Source: Aldehydirespirator sp965248735 (lineage in GTDB: Bacteria > Actinomycetota > Acidimicrobiia > Acidimicrobiales > Aldehydirespiratoraceae). From it: a DNA stretch of 64,000 nucleotides. Where the stretch lies: assembly GCA_965248735.1 (NCBI GenBank), contig OZ252146.1, positions 744,001 to 808,000 on the forward strand, read 5' to 3'. Both the position numbers and the translations under genes were made by a program. Position 1 is the stretch's first letter. The number at the start of each line of letters is the position of its first letter. Below are positions 8,001 to 15,909 of the stretch, piece after piece. Under the pieces are notes generated by a model. It had not been told where the DNA came from. It worked only from the letters and a program-made list of their open reading frames with translations, and made no database searches.

Positions 8001-9173
8001 CCGGGGACGGCGACGTCGTGACCGGTGCGAGAGGGTGGTAGTGCGGGCCAGCTCGGCCGCTGCTCGGGCCATGTCGAGCACCACTGCGCCGAAGGCCTCC
8101 ATCTTTGGGTTGTCGGCCCCGCCGGACACGAACCGGGCGTAGCCGCCCTCCAGCACGATGGCCATCTTGAACCGGGCCAGGATCACGTAGTAGTCGATCT
8201 CGTCGACGTCGCGGCCCGACACCGAGGCGTAGCGCTCCAACAGGTCGTCACGGCCGGGCATGCCGGTGTAGTCCACGTAGCCGCTGACCCTCCGCCCGGC
8301 CGGTCGCTCGTCATCGGCGTCGGTCGCGCTCTCGCCGCCAGTGTCGTCGGGCCAGCCCATCACCACCCAGGCCAGATCCAGAAGCGGATCGCCGACGGTG
8401 CCCATCTCCCAGTCCACGATGGCGGCCATCCGGGCCGGCGCGCCGTGGTGGAACATCACGTTGGCGAACTGGTAGTCGCCGTGCATGATCCCCGGCTCGT
8501 AGCTGCGGGGCTTGTGCCCCCTCAACCAGTCCCCCGCCACATCCAGGCCGGGGATGTCCCGGAACTTGAACCGCTCCAGATGCGCGTACCAGCGGTCCAC
8601 CTGGCGCTCGTGGAAGCCGTCGGGCCGCCCCAGCCCCTCCAGGCCCCTCGCTCTCCAGTCGACGCGAGACAGCCGGGCGATGGCCTCCACCAGGTCGTAG
8701 GCCAGACCGGCTCTCGCGTCCAAGTCCGAGTAGAACGGCTCGGGCCACTCGGGCTCGCTGATCGGCGACCAGCCGTCCACGAGGTCCATCAGATAGAAGG
8801 CCGCCCCCAATACCTCAGGATCGTCGCAGGCGCCCGCGGCGCGGGCGTGGGGCACATCGGTGCCGTCGAGCGCGGCCAGGATGCGGTACTCGCGCATCAT
8901 CGTCTCGTTGCGGCCCGGCGGCACCCGTCGCGGCGGGCGGCGCAGCGCCCATCGGTGACCGCCCCGGCTCACCTCGAAGATCTCGTTGGACGCCCCGCCG
9001 GAGATGAACCGGCTCGACAGCGGCTCGCCCGCCCCGGGCAGGCCCTGCCGGTCCATCCAGGCACCGAGCCGCTCGGGATCGATCAGGCCCGCGGTGCGCG
9101 CCGCGTCGGGATCGGAATCCCCAGCGCCGCTATCGGATGCGGGCTCCGACTCGTTGGCTGTGGGGTCGCTCAC
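7989..9173 (-). CDS. APH-family phosphotransferase (acyl-CoA/hydroxyacyl kinase-like)
   Basis: A 394-residue aminoglycoside-phosphotransferase-fold protein. The GGASNE loop (residues 59-64), catalytic HGDYQFAN (231-238: general base Asp and metal-binding Asn) and IVDWEMGTVGDP (252-262: DxE metal-binding segment) are intact. This subgroup is found fused to or beside acyl-CoA dehydrogenases, as here, and phosphorylates hydroxyacyl-CoA in characterised cases (LvaA, ACAD10/11) rather than antibiotics. GTG at 9173 is chosen because the frame upstream of it is Arg-rich and unlike the family. The final codons run into the 47-bp inverted repeat, which supplies the TAG stop. Confidence 0.85.
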   Translation of the reverse strand: MSDPTANESEPASDSGAGDSDPDAARTAGLIDPERLGAWMDRQGLPGAGEPLSSRFISGGASNEIFEVSRGGHRWALRRPPRRVPPGRNETMMREYRILAALDGTDVPHARAAGACDDPEVLGAAFYLMDLVDGWSPISEPEWPEPFYSDLDARAGLAYDLVEAIARLSRVDWRARGLEGLGRPDGFHERQVDRWYAHLERFKFRDIPGLDVAGDWLRGHKPRSYEPGIMHGDYQFANVMFHHGAPARMAAIVDWEMGTVGDPLLDLAWVVMGWPDDTGGESATDADDERPAGRRVSGYVDYTGMPGRDDLLERYASVSGRDVDEIDYYVILARFKMAIVLEGGYARFVSGGADNPKMEAFGAVVLDMARAAAELARTTTLSHRSRRRRPRIFQ

Positions 9174-9351
9174 GCCGGCCGAACCTACCCGCACCCGGCG
9201 ACGTCGAGTGCGCTCACCGCCGTCCCGGCCGCAACAACCTCGACCGGTATGCATCTCGGTGTGCCTGAGCTCGGCTCGGCACCGAATACGAGGTATGGAT
9301 GACCTCCCGACTTCTCGCCCCGGTATCGGACCGCGGGTCTAGAGTCGCGCG

Positions 9352-10308
9352 ATGCTGCGTTGTTCTGAATCCGACGAGGCGCTGCGGCTCCCGGCCTCGT
9401 CGCTCACAACGCTTCGCACCCGGCTCCTCCGGCTAGCCGCCATCGGTCTGGCCCGGGTGATCGACGGCGCCGCCTGGGTCGGCTCGCGCATGCCGGGATG
9501 GTTGGCCCACGCGCTAGCCGAGATCGGAGGCAACATCCAGTGGGCTCTGCGGCCCAAGAGACGGAGGCAGCTGGCGTTCAACCTGTGCCACACGGTGTCG
9601 CGGCCGCCCGACGATCCCGAGGTCCGCCGGTTGGTGCGGGAGGTGATGCTCAACGAAGCCCGCGCCGCAGCCGACCTGCTCTGGGCCATCGGCCAGCCCC
9701 AGGAGTTCCTCGACTCAGTCGTCTATGAGGACTGGCACCTGGTCGACTCGGTGGTCAGCCAGGGACGGGGGCTGATCCTGGCCGGAACCCACCTCGGCGG
9801 ATGGGAGGTGGCCACCGCCATTCCGGGCGCCAAGGTGGCCGTTCCAACCAGCGTGATAGTGGCCGACAACTGGATCGCCTGGGCCATCGAGCACGTCCGG
9901 TCCGGGGTCGGGCTACAAGTGATGTACCGCCAGGTCGCCGCCCTGCGCAGCGTGCGGCGGCTGCAGGCCGGGGAGGCCGTTCTGCTGCTCGGCGACAACA
10001 GCGAGTTCGCCGGGCATACCCACCGGGTCCGCTTCCTCGACAGCGACGTGCAGATGGCGGCCGGTGTGGCTGCGCTGGCCCGCCTCTCAGGCGCGCCGAT
10101 CGTTCCGTTCACGGTGCTGCCACTCGGCCCTCGACGCTGGCATGTCGCCATCGCTCCTCCCATCGACCCGCCTCCGGCGGATTCCGGCAGGGCCGGCGAG
10201 CAGCCCGTCCTGCAGGAACTGGCTGATCGCTGGTCGGCCACTATCAGGTCCAACCCCGAGCACTGGTCGCTGGCCACGCCCCTGGAGTGGCTGGACGAAG
10301 GGGAGTAA
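9352..10308 (+). CDS. lysophospholipid acyltransferase (LpxL/PatA-like)
   Basis: A 318-residue protein of the HtrB/LpxL lipid acyltransferase family. The catalytic HX4E motif is His147 to Glu152 (HLGGWE), followed by a GDNSEFAG substrate segment near residue 215. In Actinobacteria this family acylates phosphatidylinositol mannosides (PatA) or related glycolipids at the inner face of the membrane. An N-terminal amphipathic stretch (residues 20-60) probably mediates membrane contact. It heads a run of three plus-strand membrane-lipid genes with a PAP2 phosphatase and a flippase-like protein. A dispersed repeat element begins at the base after its stop codon. Confidence 0.85.
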   Translation: MLRCSESDEALRLPASSLTTLRTRLLRLAAIGLARVIDGAAWVGSRMPGWLAHALAEIGGNIQWALRPKRRRQLAFNLCHTVSRPPDDPEVRRLVREVMLNEARAAADLLWAIGQPQEFLDSVVYEDWHLVDSVVSQGRGLILAGTHLGGWEVATAIPGAKVAVPTSVIVADNWIAWAIEHVRSGVGLQVMYRQVAALRSVRRLQAGEAVLLLGDNSEFAGHTHRVRFLDSDVQMAAGVAALARLSGAPIVPFTVLPLGPRRWHVAIAPPIDPPPADSGRAGEQPVLQELADRWSATIRSNPEHWSLATPLEWLDEGE

Positions 10309-10427
10309 GAGGCCGAGCGGATGGGCAGCAGTCGATGAGGATCTTCGCAAAGTGCCGAGCGAGGCCGTGGCCCGAGCGGCCCGTGAGCGCAGCGAACAAG
10401 AGCGGGAAACCACATGCTTCACCGCGA
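10309..10427. repeat. dispersed 3'-end element, copy B (reverse orientation)
   Basis: Reads gaggccgagcggatgggcag at its left edge and continues through ggcccgagcggcccgtgag to the gcttcaccgcgag edge, the reverse complement of copies C-F. It abuts the acyltransferase stop with no spacer. Confidence 0.85.
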
Positions 10428-10506
10428 GACCTCGTCGCCTATCCGCGGCGCCTCTCAGGCAACCGGCCATGGGCAGCCGCATGAGAGGACCTGAGACGGG
10501 ACTGCG

Positions 10507-11190
10507 ATGAGGTCGGGGCGGGAGTCCGTTGCGAGGCGGATTCGAGAGTTCGCCATCGGCGCCGCGTGCATCGGCGGGTACTACGGCGTGCGCCGCCTGG
10601 TGTGGAACGACCGGGGCCGGCGTCGGGCTGTCCGCAACGCCGACCGGGTTGTGGCACTTGAAGAGCGCACCGGCCTGCGCATCGAGCCTGCTATCCAGCA
10701 GGCCGCGCTGCGCCATCGCCGCTTGGTCGACACGCTCAATCTGGGGTACGCGGTCGGCAACCTCACGCTCAGCGTCGGCTGGCTCATCGTGCTCTATCGA
10801 CGGGGCAGCCCCGCCTTCGTCCCGGAGCGGCGGGCCGCAGTGGCGGCCTTCGCCGGCGCCCTCCCCGTGTTCCTGGCCTTCCCGACCGCGCCGCCCCGCA
10901 GCCGCGACGACCAGGTCGACACGCTGCTCGAGCGAGGCATAGACCTCGAGAACCAGGCGCTCGTGAGGCTGTACAACCCGATCGCGGCCGTGCCCAGCCA
11001 CCATGTGGCCTTCGCGGTGGTGACCGGACTGGGGATAGCCCGCTTCGCCCGCAATCCGCTCGTGCGGGTGGCCGGGGCCGCCTACCCGGCCGCGGTCGCG
11101 CTGGTGGTGGTGGCCACCGGCAATCACTACACCCTCGACGTGATCGCCGGAGCCGCTCTCGGCGCCGCGGCCCGGATCGCCACCCGATGA
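10507..11190 (+). CDS. PAP2-superfamily membrane phosphatase
   Basis: A 227-residue integral membrane protein with hydrophobic segments near 80-97, 110-126, 168-182 and 186-203. The PAP2 catalytic residues are visible as PSHH (163-166) and GNHYTLD (205-211, His207 and Asp211). This variant (PSHHVA plus HYTLD) resembles the PAP2_3 group that includes inositol-phosphoceramide synthase-like and polyprenyl or phosphatidylinositol-phosphate enzymes. Role: dephosphorylation or head-group transfer on a lipid phosphate at the membrane. Its TGA overlaps the next ATG by four bases (ATGA), so the flippase-like gene is translationally coupled. Confidence 0.85.
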   Translation: MRSGRESVARRIREFAIGAACIGGYYGVRRLVWNDRGRRRAVRNADRVVALEERTGLRIEPAIQQAALRHRRLVDTLNLGYAVGNLTLSVGWLIVLYRRGSPAFVPERRAAVAAFAGALPVFLAFPTAPPRSRDDQVDTLLERGIDLENQALVRLYNPIAAVPSHHVAFAVVTGLGIARFARNPLVRVAGAAYPAAVALVVVATGNHYTLDVIAGAALGAAARIATR

Positions 11191-12536
11191 GCGAACACGC
11201 CCCCACGCCTCACGGAGCCGCGCCCGACCCGCAGGATCCGCCAGCAAACGAGACCCTGTCGCTGGCCGCCGCGAACCGGCTGGAGGCGCTGAGGGATCTG
11301 CGACCAGGCCAGGTGATCCTGGCTGTCGGAGTGGCCGTGATCGTGACCGCGGTGCTGGTGCTGTCAATCGGCCGACTGGCCGGATTCACCGCGTTGGGCG
11401 ACACGCTCAACGGTGCCACCTGGGGCTGGCTCGGGCTGTGCGCATTGGGCCAGATCGGAGTCTTCGTCGGCTACGCGGGAGCCTTCCGCGCGTCGGTGGC
11501 CGGCAGCGGCGACCTCATCGGAGAGCCCGCCAACACCGACTCACACCACACCGACTCACACCACACCGACTCACACCACACCGACTCACACCACACCGAC
11601 TCACACCACACCGACTCACACCACACCGACTCACACCACACCGACTCAGACGACACCGACGGCAAACCCGGAGGCGACACCGGCACTTGCACCGCCAGCA
11701 ACCGCGGCGCCAGCACCGGCGCCGACGGCGATCCCGGCAGCGATTTCGCCAGCCGGCGCGGTCCCCGGGTGGGGTTCTGGTACTCGCTGGAGGTTGCTCT
11801 GGCGGGATTCGCGCTCACCCAACTCGTGGCCGCGGGCGGGGCGGCGGGCATGGCGTTCACGTTCTGGGTGCTGCGCCGGCTGGGGTTCTCCAAGCAGAAC
11901 GCCATGGTGCAGCTCATCACGCTCAACACCGCCGTGTACTTCGTGTTCGGCGGGCTGAGCTGGCTGGGCGCGCTGGTGGGGCTGGTGGATCCTGCGGTGC
12001 CGAAGGCCATGGCGGTGAGCTGGCTGGCCGGCTTCGCGGCGGTGATCGCCCTGGCTCGGTGGTTCACCCAGCCCCAGCGGAAGGCCACCTTCGGTGCCGC
12101 CGAGGACGCTCCCCGGCTCCGCCGGGCGCTGGCCGTCGGCGTCTCCGCCGCGGCCCGGGTGCGCGACTGCACCCACACCGCCGACGGGCGGCGTCTGCTG
12201 GCCTGGTCGCTTCTGTACTGGGCCGGCGACCTGGCGAGCCTGTGGGCGGCGCTGCGGGCCTTCGGCGTGACCGTCTCAGCGACCGCGATCGTCGGCGCCT
12301 ATGTGACCGGCTACCTGGCCCAGTCGGTGCCCATCCCCCTGATCGCAACCGGAGGCGTGGACGCGGCCACGACATTCACCCTGACCGCAGTGGGGGTGCC
12401 CATCGAGGTCGCGCTGCTGGGGGTGCTGGCGCACCGGGTCTTCGCCTTCTGGCTGCCGATGATCCCAGGCCTGTGGTCGGCGACGGTGCTCGTGCGAGAG
12501 GAGCGGCCTGCTAAGCATGGCAGCGCGAAGAGGTAA
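11187..12536 (+). CDS. lysylphosphatidylglycerol-synthase-like (UPF0104) membrane protein with His-rich repeat
   Basis: A 449-residue polytopic protein of the LPG_synthase_TM/UPF0104 family, whose members (MprF N-domain, AglD) flip or carry lipids. Transmembrane segments begin near residue 40; the conserved family region resumes after about residue 190. Between the second and third membrane segments is an insertion of seven copies of TDSHH and one TDSDD encoded by perfect 15-bp repeats, then an Ala/Pro/Gly linker. The insertion is an Asp/His-rich loop that could bind divalent metal, but no evidence shows it does. The gene is coupled by ATGA to the PAP2 gene. It is followed directly by a dispersed element. 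Confidence 0.8.
   Translation: MSEHAPTPHGAAPDPQDPPANETLSLAAANRLEALRDLRPGQVILAVGVAVIVTAVLVLSIGRLAGFTALGDTLNGATWGWLGLCALGQIGVFVGYAGAFRASVAGSGDLIGEPANTDSHHTDSHHTDSHHTDSHHTDSHHTDSHHTDSHHTDSDDTDGKPGGDTGTCTASNRGASTGADGDPGSDFASRRGPRVGFWYSLEVALAGFALTQLVAAGGAAGMAFTFWVLRRLGFSKQNAMVQLITLNTAVYFVFGGLSWLGALVGLVDPAVPKAMAVSWLAGFAAVIALARWFTQPQRKATFGAAEDAPRLRRALAVGVSAAARVRDCTHTADGRRLLAWSLLYWAGDLASLWAALRAFGVTVSATAIVGAYVTGYLAQSVPIPLIATGGVDAATTFTLTAVGVPIEVALLGVLAHRVFAFWLPMIPGLWSATVLVREERPAKHGSAKR
11535..11654. repeat. 15-bp minisatellite, 8 copies, in frame
   Basis: Eight consecutive accgactcacaccac units (the last diverged) within the flippase-like gene, reading Thr-Asp-Ser-His-His. Unit length keeps the frame. 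Confidence 0.95.
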
Positions 12537-12712
12537 CCGCCTCGCGGAGAAGCATCTGGTCTCCCGCTCTTGTTCGCTGCGCTCACGGGCCGCTCGGGCC
12601 ACGGCCTCGCTCGACGCCCTTGCTAAGTCCTCGCGGGCTGCCGCCTATCCGCTCGACGCCCTTGCTAAGTCCTTGCGGGCTGCCGCCTATCCGCTCGGCC
12701 TCTGGCGGCCGA
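12537..12712. repeat. dispersed 3'-end element, copy C, with internal 42-bp duplication
   Basis: Starts at the base after the flippase-like stop and ends inside the last codons of the convergent P450 gene. Contains the cttgttcgctgcgctcacgg core and two copies (12609-12650, 12651-12692) of a 42-bp segment beginning ctcgacgcccttgctaagtc. Confidence 0.85.
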
Positions 12713-13964
12713 AGGGGTCGACTGCTCCGAGGTGGGCGCGGGGCGTGAAACTGGCAGGCATCGACACCACGCCGGTCATCAGCAGGTTGCCCGGATAGGG
12801 CTTGAAGCCTTCGGCGTCGATCTCGTAGTCGCCGATGCGAGCCAGCACGTCGCCCAGCATGAGCTGCGACTCGATGCGGGCGATCGACGAGCCGATGCAG
12901 CGATGGCCGCCCAGGCCGAAGGCCAGGTGCTTGTTGACGGCGCGGTCGATGCGCACCTCGTCGGCGCCGTCGAACACCGACGGGTCGTGGTTGGCGGCCA
13001 CCCAGCTGATGAACACCACGTCGCCCCGCCGGATGTGCCTGCCCCCGAGCTCCACGTCGCGGGTGGCGGTGCGGGTGAGGGTCTCGCTGGGGCTGTAGTG
13101 GCGCAGGAACTCCTCCACCGCGGCACCGATCAGACCGGGATCATCGATCAGGCGGGCCCGCTGCTCGGGATGGGTGCTGAGGTGGTGCAGGCCCCACGAC
13201 ACCAGCGACGTGGTGGTGTCGAGGCCGCCCGCCACCAGGTTCCACATGATCCCGGTGATCTCATCGTCGGTGAGGGGTCGCCCGTCGATCACCGCGGTCA
13301 CCAGGGCGGTGGTGACGTCGTCGGACGGGTTGGCCCTGCGGAAGGCAGCGAAGCCGGCCAGCTCGGCCCACATATCGTCGCGGCGGGCCACCGCGCTGCG
13401 GAACCTTGCGTCGGTGGGCTCGTACGACGAGGTGGCGTGGAAGAAGTCGGCGTAGTGCTTCCAGTTGGACGACTCCATGCCCATCAGCTCGAGGGTCAGG
13501 ACCGCCGGGACCGGGGTGGCGTAGTCGAGCACCAGGTCAGCGGCGCCGGCCTCGACGATCTGGTCGAGGAACCAGGCCGAGACCGCCTCCATCCTCGGCC
13601 GTTGGCGCTCGATGACCCGGGGCGTGAGGTAGGGGTTGAGCACCCGGCGCAGATCGGCGTGCTCGGGGCCGTCGATCTCCGACACACCCATGCGGGGCAC
13701 GTACGGCGGCCGGGGTATGCCGCAGATGCCGTGATAGGAGATCCCGTCGTCGGCGTCGGGCTCGTACTTGTGGGCGAAGGTGTCGTTGTCGCGGGCCACG
13801 GCCGCCACCGACTCGTAGTCGGTGACCATCCAGAACCCGCCGTAGTGCTGGTTGAACACCACCGGGCAGCGGTCCCGCATCTCGGCGTAGCGCCGGTGGC
13901 GGCTGGCGATGAAGTCGGGGGCCTGATGATCGACGTCGATGGTGCCCTCGGACAGTTCTCGCAT
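12687..13964 (-). CDS. cytochrome P450
   Basis: A 425-residue soluble bacterial P450. The I-helix motif is GGLDTTTS, the K-helix is EEFLRHYSP, and the haem-binding loop is FGLGGHRCIG with the thiolate ligand at Cys356. It should hydroxylate a lipophilic substrate with electrons from a ferredoxin, but no ferredoxin gene adjoins it. Its last codons (RQRPSG) are read from the edge of dispersed element copy C. It stands alone on the minus strand between that element and the ImmA/IrrE protease. The P450 at 44516 is a distinct subfamily. Confidence 0.92.
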   Translation of the reverse strand: MRELSEGTIDVDHQAPDFIASRHRRYAEMRDRCPVVFNQHYGGFWMVTDYESVAAVARDNDTFAHKYEPDADDGISYHGICGIPRPPYVPRMGVSEIDGPEHADLRRVLNPYLTPRVIERQRPRMEAVSAWFLDQIVEAGAADLVLDYATPVPAVLTLELMGMESSNWKHYADFFHATSSYEPTDARFRSAVARRDDMWAELAGFAAFRRANPSDDVTTALVTAVIDGRPLTDDEITGIMWNLVAGGLDTTTSLVSWGLHHLSTHPEQRARLIDDPGLIGAAVEEFLRHYSPSETLTRTATRDVELGGRHIRRGDVVFISWVAANHDPSVFDGADEVRIDRAVNKHLAFGLGGHRCIGSSIARIESQLMLGDVLARIGDYEIDAEGFKPYPGNLLMTGVVSMPASFTPRAHLGAVDPFGRQRPSG

Positions 13965-14051
13965 AGGCCTCGCCGATCTCGGTCAGCCGCGCAGCGTACC
14001 CCGGCCGGCAGCCGCGGATGGGCCCGGCGCACGCTCGCTTCAGCGGCCTTC

Positions 14052-15602
14052 TCACTCTCCGACGCGGGGACGGAGTTCGTCTCGAGCTTCCTCGTGGATG
14101 TACCCGAGATTGTAAAGATGCTCGACGAGAGTCGCCCTGCTCACGTCGAGACGGCCAGCGACGACCGACACACTCTCGGGCGAGTCAATGGGGCTTCCGG
14201 CGCTGGCGATCGCAGAGTTCAACGACTCGGGCGGCATGAGCAGCCAGGCCGCGAACGCGTTGGCGCGTTGTTCGATCGCCTTGGGTGCCCACGGCCCGCT
14301 GGCCATCGCAAGGCGAGCGCCTTGTGTGCGGTCGTGCAGCAGGTGGCACAGCTCATGAGCCAGCGTGAACCGTCTCGCCTGCGCCGAGCCCGCCGACCGG
14401 TGGTTCGAGTTGAGCGCGATCGAGGGTGCGTGCTCGCTACCCACGAAGGCAACCGCACGAAGGTCCGGGTCCTCAAGGTCGACCTCGGACAGGCGGACGC
14501 CCCACCCGTCCAGGAGCGCCTCGACATCCACCCTCGACTCCACACATTCATCCCTAATCTGGTCGAGCAGATCTTCAGCGAGCAGATAGCCATGCCTCCA
14601 TGGCTGTAGCACCGGATTGATCGGCTCGTCGAAGGCCAGATCAGCGAGGCCGTCAACCGGCGACGGCTCGTATGCGTCGAGCAGGAGTCGCGCCAGCTCC
14701 TTGGCGTCTCCCCCAGTGATGGTCGGGCTCGCCGATCCGAACAGAAGAGCGGCTCCGCAGCTCCCTTCGACAACAACGTCATTCGACCGTTGGGAGCCGA
14801 ACGCCGCCTCAAAGGCCTTCGGGCTCCCCAGCGACTTGCCGAGATCCCGGAACTCCCGCCAGCGAGCATCGATGCGGTCCCACGTGGTCCCTAGGCAAGC
14901 GATCCAAGCGGTGCGTTCCTCAGTCCGTCGGGGTGAGCGCAAGGCTGCGACAGAATCAACGAGGGCTTGACAGCGCTCTGATTGCGGCAGCTGTTTGTGG
15001 AGCCATTCCGCGGCGGAGGCCAAGATCTCATATAGGGGCTCAGCGACTGCGCTCGGGGCCTCGTATGCGGTGCCTTCGTTCGACAGGAATTCAACCTCTC
15101 CGGCCCCGGCAAGTTGGGTGGCCGTCCACGAGATCTCCACCTGATCTCGAACGCGCCGGAAGCGCACATCCGGAGTGATGCCACCATCACGAGCAGTGCG
15201 CAGGGCATGACGCTGATTCCACCCGTACTGCTGCTGACGGGACACAAACTCGAACGTGCTGCCAGCGGGGTCGAATGCCGCTATTGACGCCATCCAGCCC
15301 GCCTCTGCGGCAGTGCCAATCGACCGCCTTGCGAGCGGTGGCCGCTCCTCGTGCAGAAGGGGGTCCCAGTTCGCGCTCAGCCATTCAAGTATGGGAAGGA
15401 GATACCAGTGGGAGAACTGCAGAGTCTCGCCACCGTCCACGTGGGCGCACAGGTTCACCCCGCGAACCCAGATTTGGAACGCTCCCCAACTCTCGGCCAT
15501 CTCGGGCAATGCAGCCGCGCCGATGTCCGGGTCATGATGGAAGGAGAGTCTCACCGCGAACGAGGCGGTGTCGCCAGCAAACCTCTCCCAGCGGACGCTC
15601 AT
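14052..15602 (-). CDS. large ImmA/IrrE-family zinc metallopeptidase
   Basis: A 516-residue protein. The C-terminal 200 residues are an ImmA/IrrE (DUF955) peptidase: HELCHLLHD with the zinc ligands at His416 and His420, then EQRANAFAAWLLMP from Glu444, which supplies the third ligand region. Small ImmA/IrrE proteins cleave repressors to switch on mobile-element transfer or stress responses. This one has an extra N-terminal region of about 300 residues (first half rich in Trp and Asp, no family recognised) and no cognate XRE repressor gene next to it. The start at 15602 lies in a GC-rich stretch without a strong ribosome binding site. Function could be regulatory or defensive; this is not determined. 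Confidence 0.8.
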   Translation of the reverse strand: MSVRWERFAGDTASFAVRLSFHHDPDIGAAALPEMAESWGAFQIWVRGVNLCAHVDGGETLQFSHWYLLPILEWLSANWDPLLHEERPPLARRSIGTAAEAGWMASIAAFDPAGSTFEFVSRQQQYGWNQRHALRTARDGGITPDVRFRRVRDQVEISWTATQLAGAGEVEFLSNEGTAYEAPSAVAEPLYEILASAAEWLHKQLPQSERCQALVDSVAALRSPRRTEERTAWIACLGTTWDRIDARWREFRDLGKSLGSPKAFEAAFGSQRSNDVVVEGSCGAALLFGSASPTITGGDAKELARLLLDAYEPSPVDGLADLAFDEPINPVLQPWRHGYLLAEDLLDQIRDECVESRVDVEALLDGWGVRLSEVDLEDPDLRAVAFVGSEHAPSIALNSNHRSAGSAQARRFTLAHELCHLLHDRTQGARLAMASGPWAPKAIEQRANAFAAWLLMPPESLNSAIASAGSPIDSPESVSVVAGRLDVSRATLVEHLYNLGYIHEEARDELRPRVGE

Positions 15603-15909
15603 TGCCTTCGCCTTCTCGCGTGCCTCACGGTGCGTATCTCATCGGCTGCCTCCGCCGACAACTTACAAAATGTGTCCCGAGAGTCCGCACCGAGTCTTCC
15701 GCAGTGGGATGTCACCCAGGCAGTGGGATGAGCCCTGCCAAGAACAGATCACCCTGATAGTCCGTCGCACGGTGCGCAGCGGCAACACCGCGACGAGCCC
15801 TGCCAAGGACCGATCACCAGGACAGGCCGTCACAGCCTGTGGCACCGATAATGTCGCTGAGGTGACTGACGAGCACGAGGACCAAGCAACGGACCGCGGC
15901 ACGCCGGCG
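15603..15909. other. divergent intergenic region with an imperfect 40-bp direct repeat
   Basis: Separates the protease gene (minus) and a CoA ligase gene (plus). Two imperfect 40-bp direct repeats beginning gagccctgccaag lie at 15730 and 15795, and cagtgggatg occurs twice just before them. Both promoters probably lie here. An upstream in-frame ATG near 15710 or GTG near 15861 could extend the ligase. Confidence 0.45.

Noticed and set aside
7989..9173. Aminoglycoside resistance gene
   Set aside because: The fold is shared, but the neighbouring acyl-CoA dehydrogenase and the loop sequences fit the ACAD10/LvaA subgroup.
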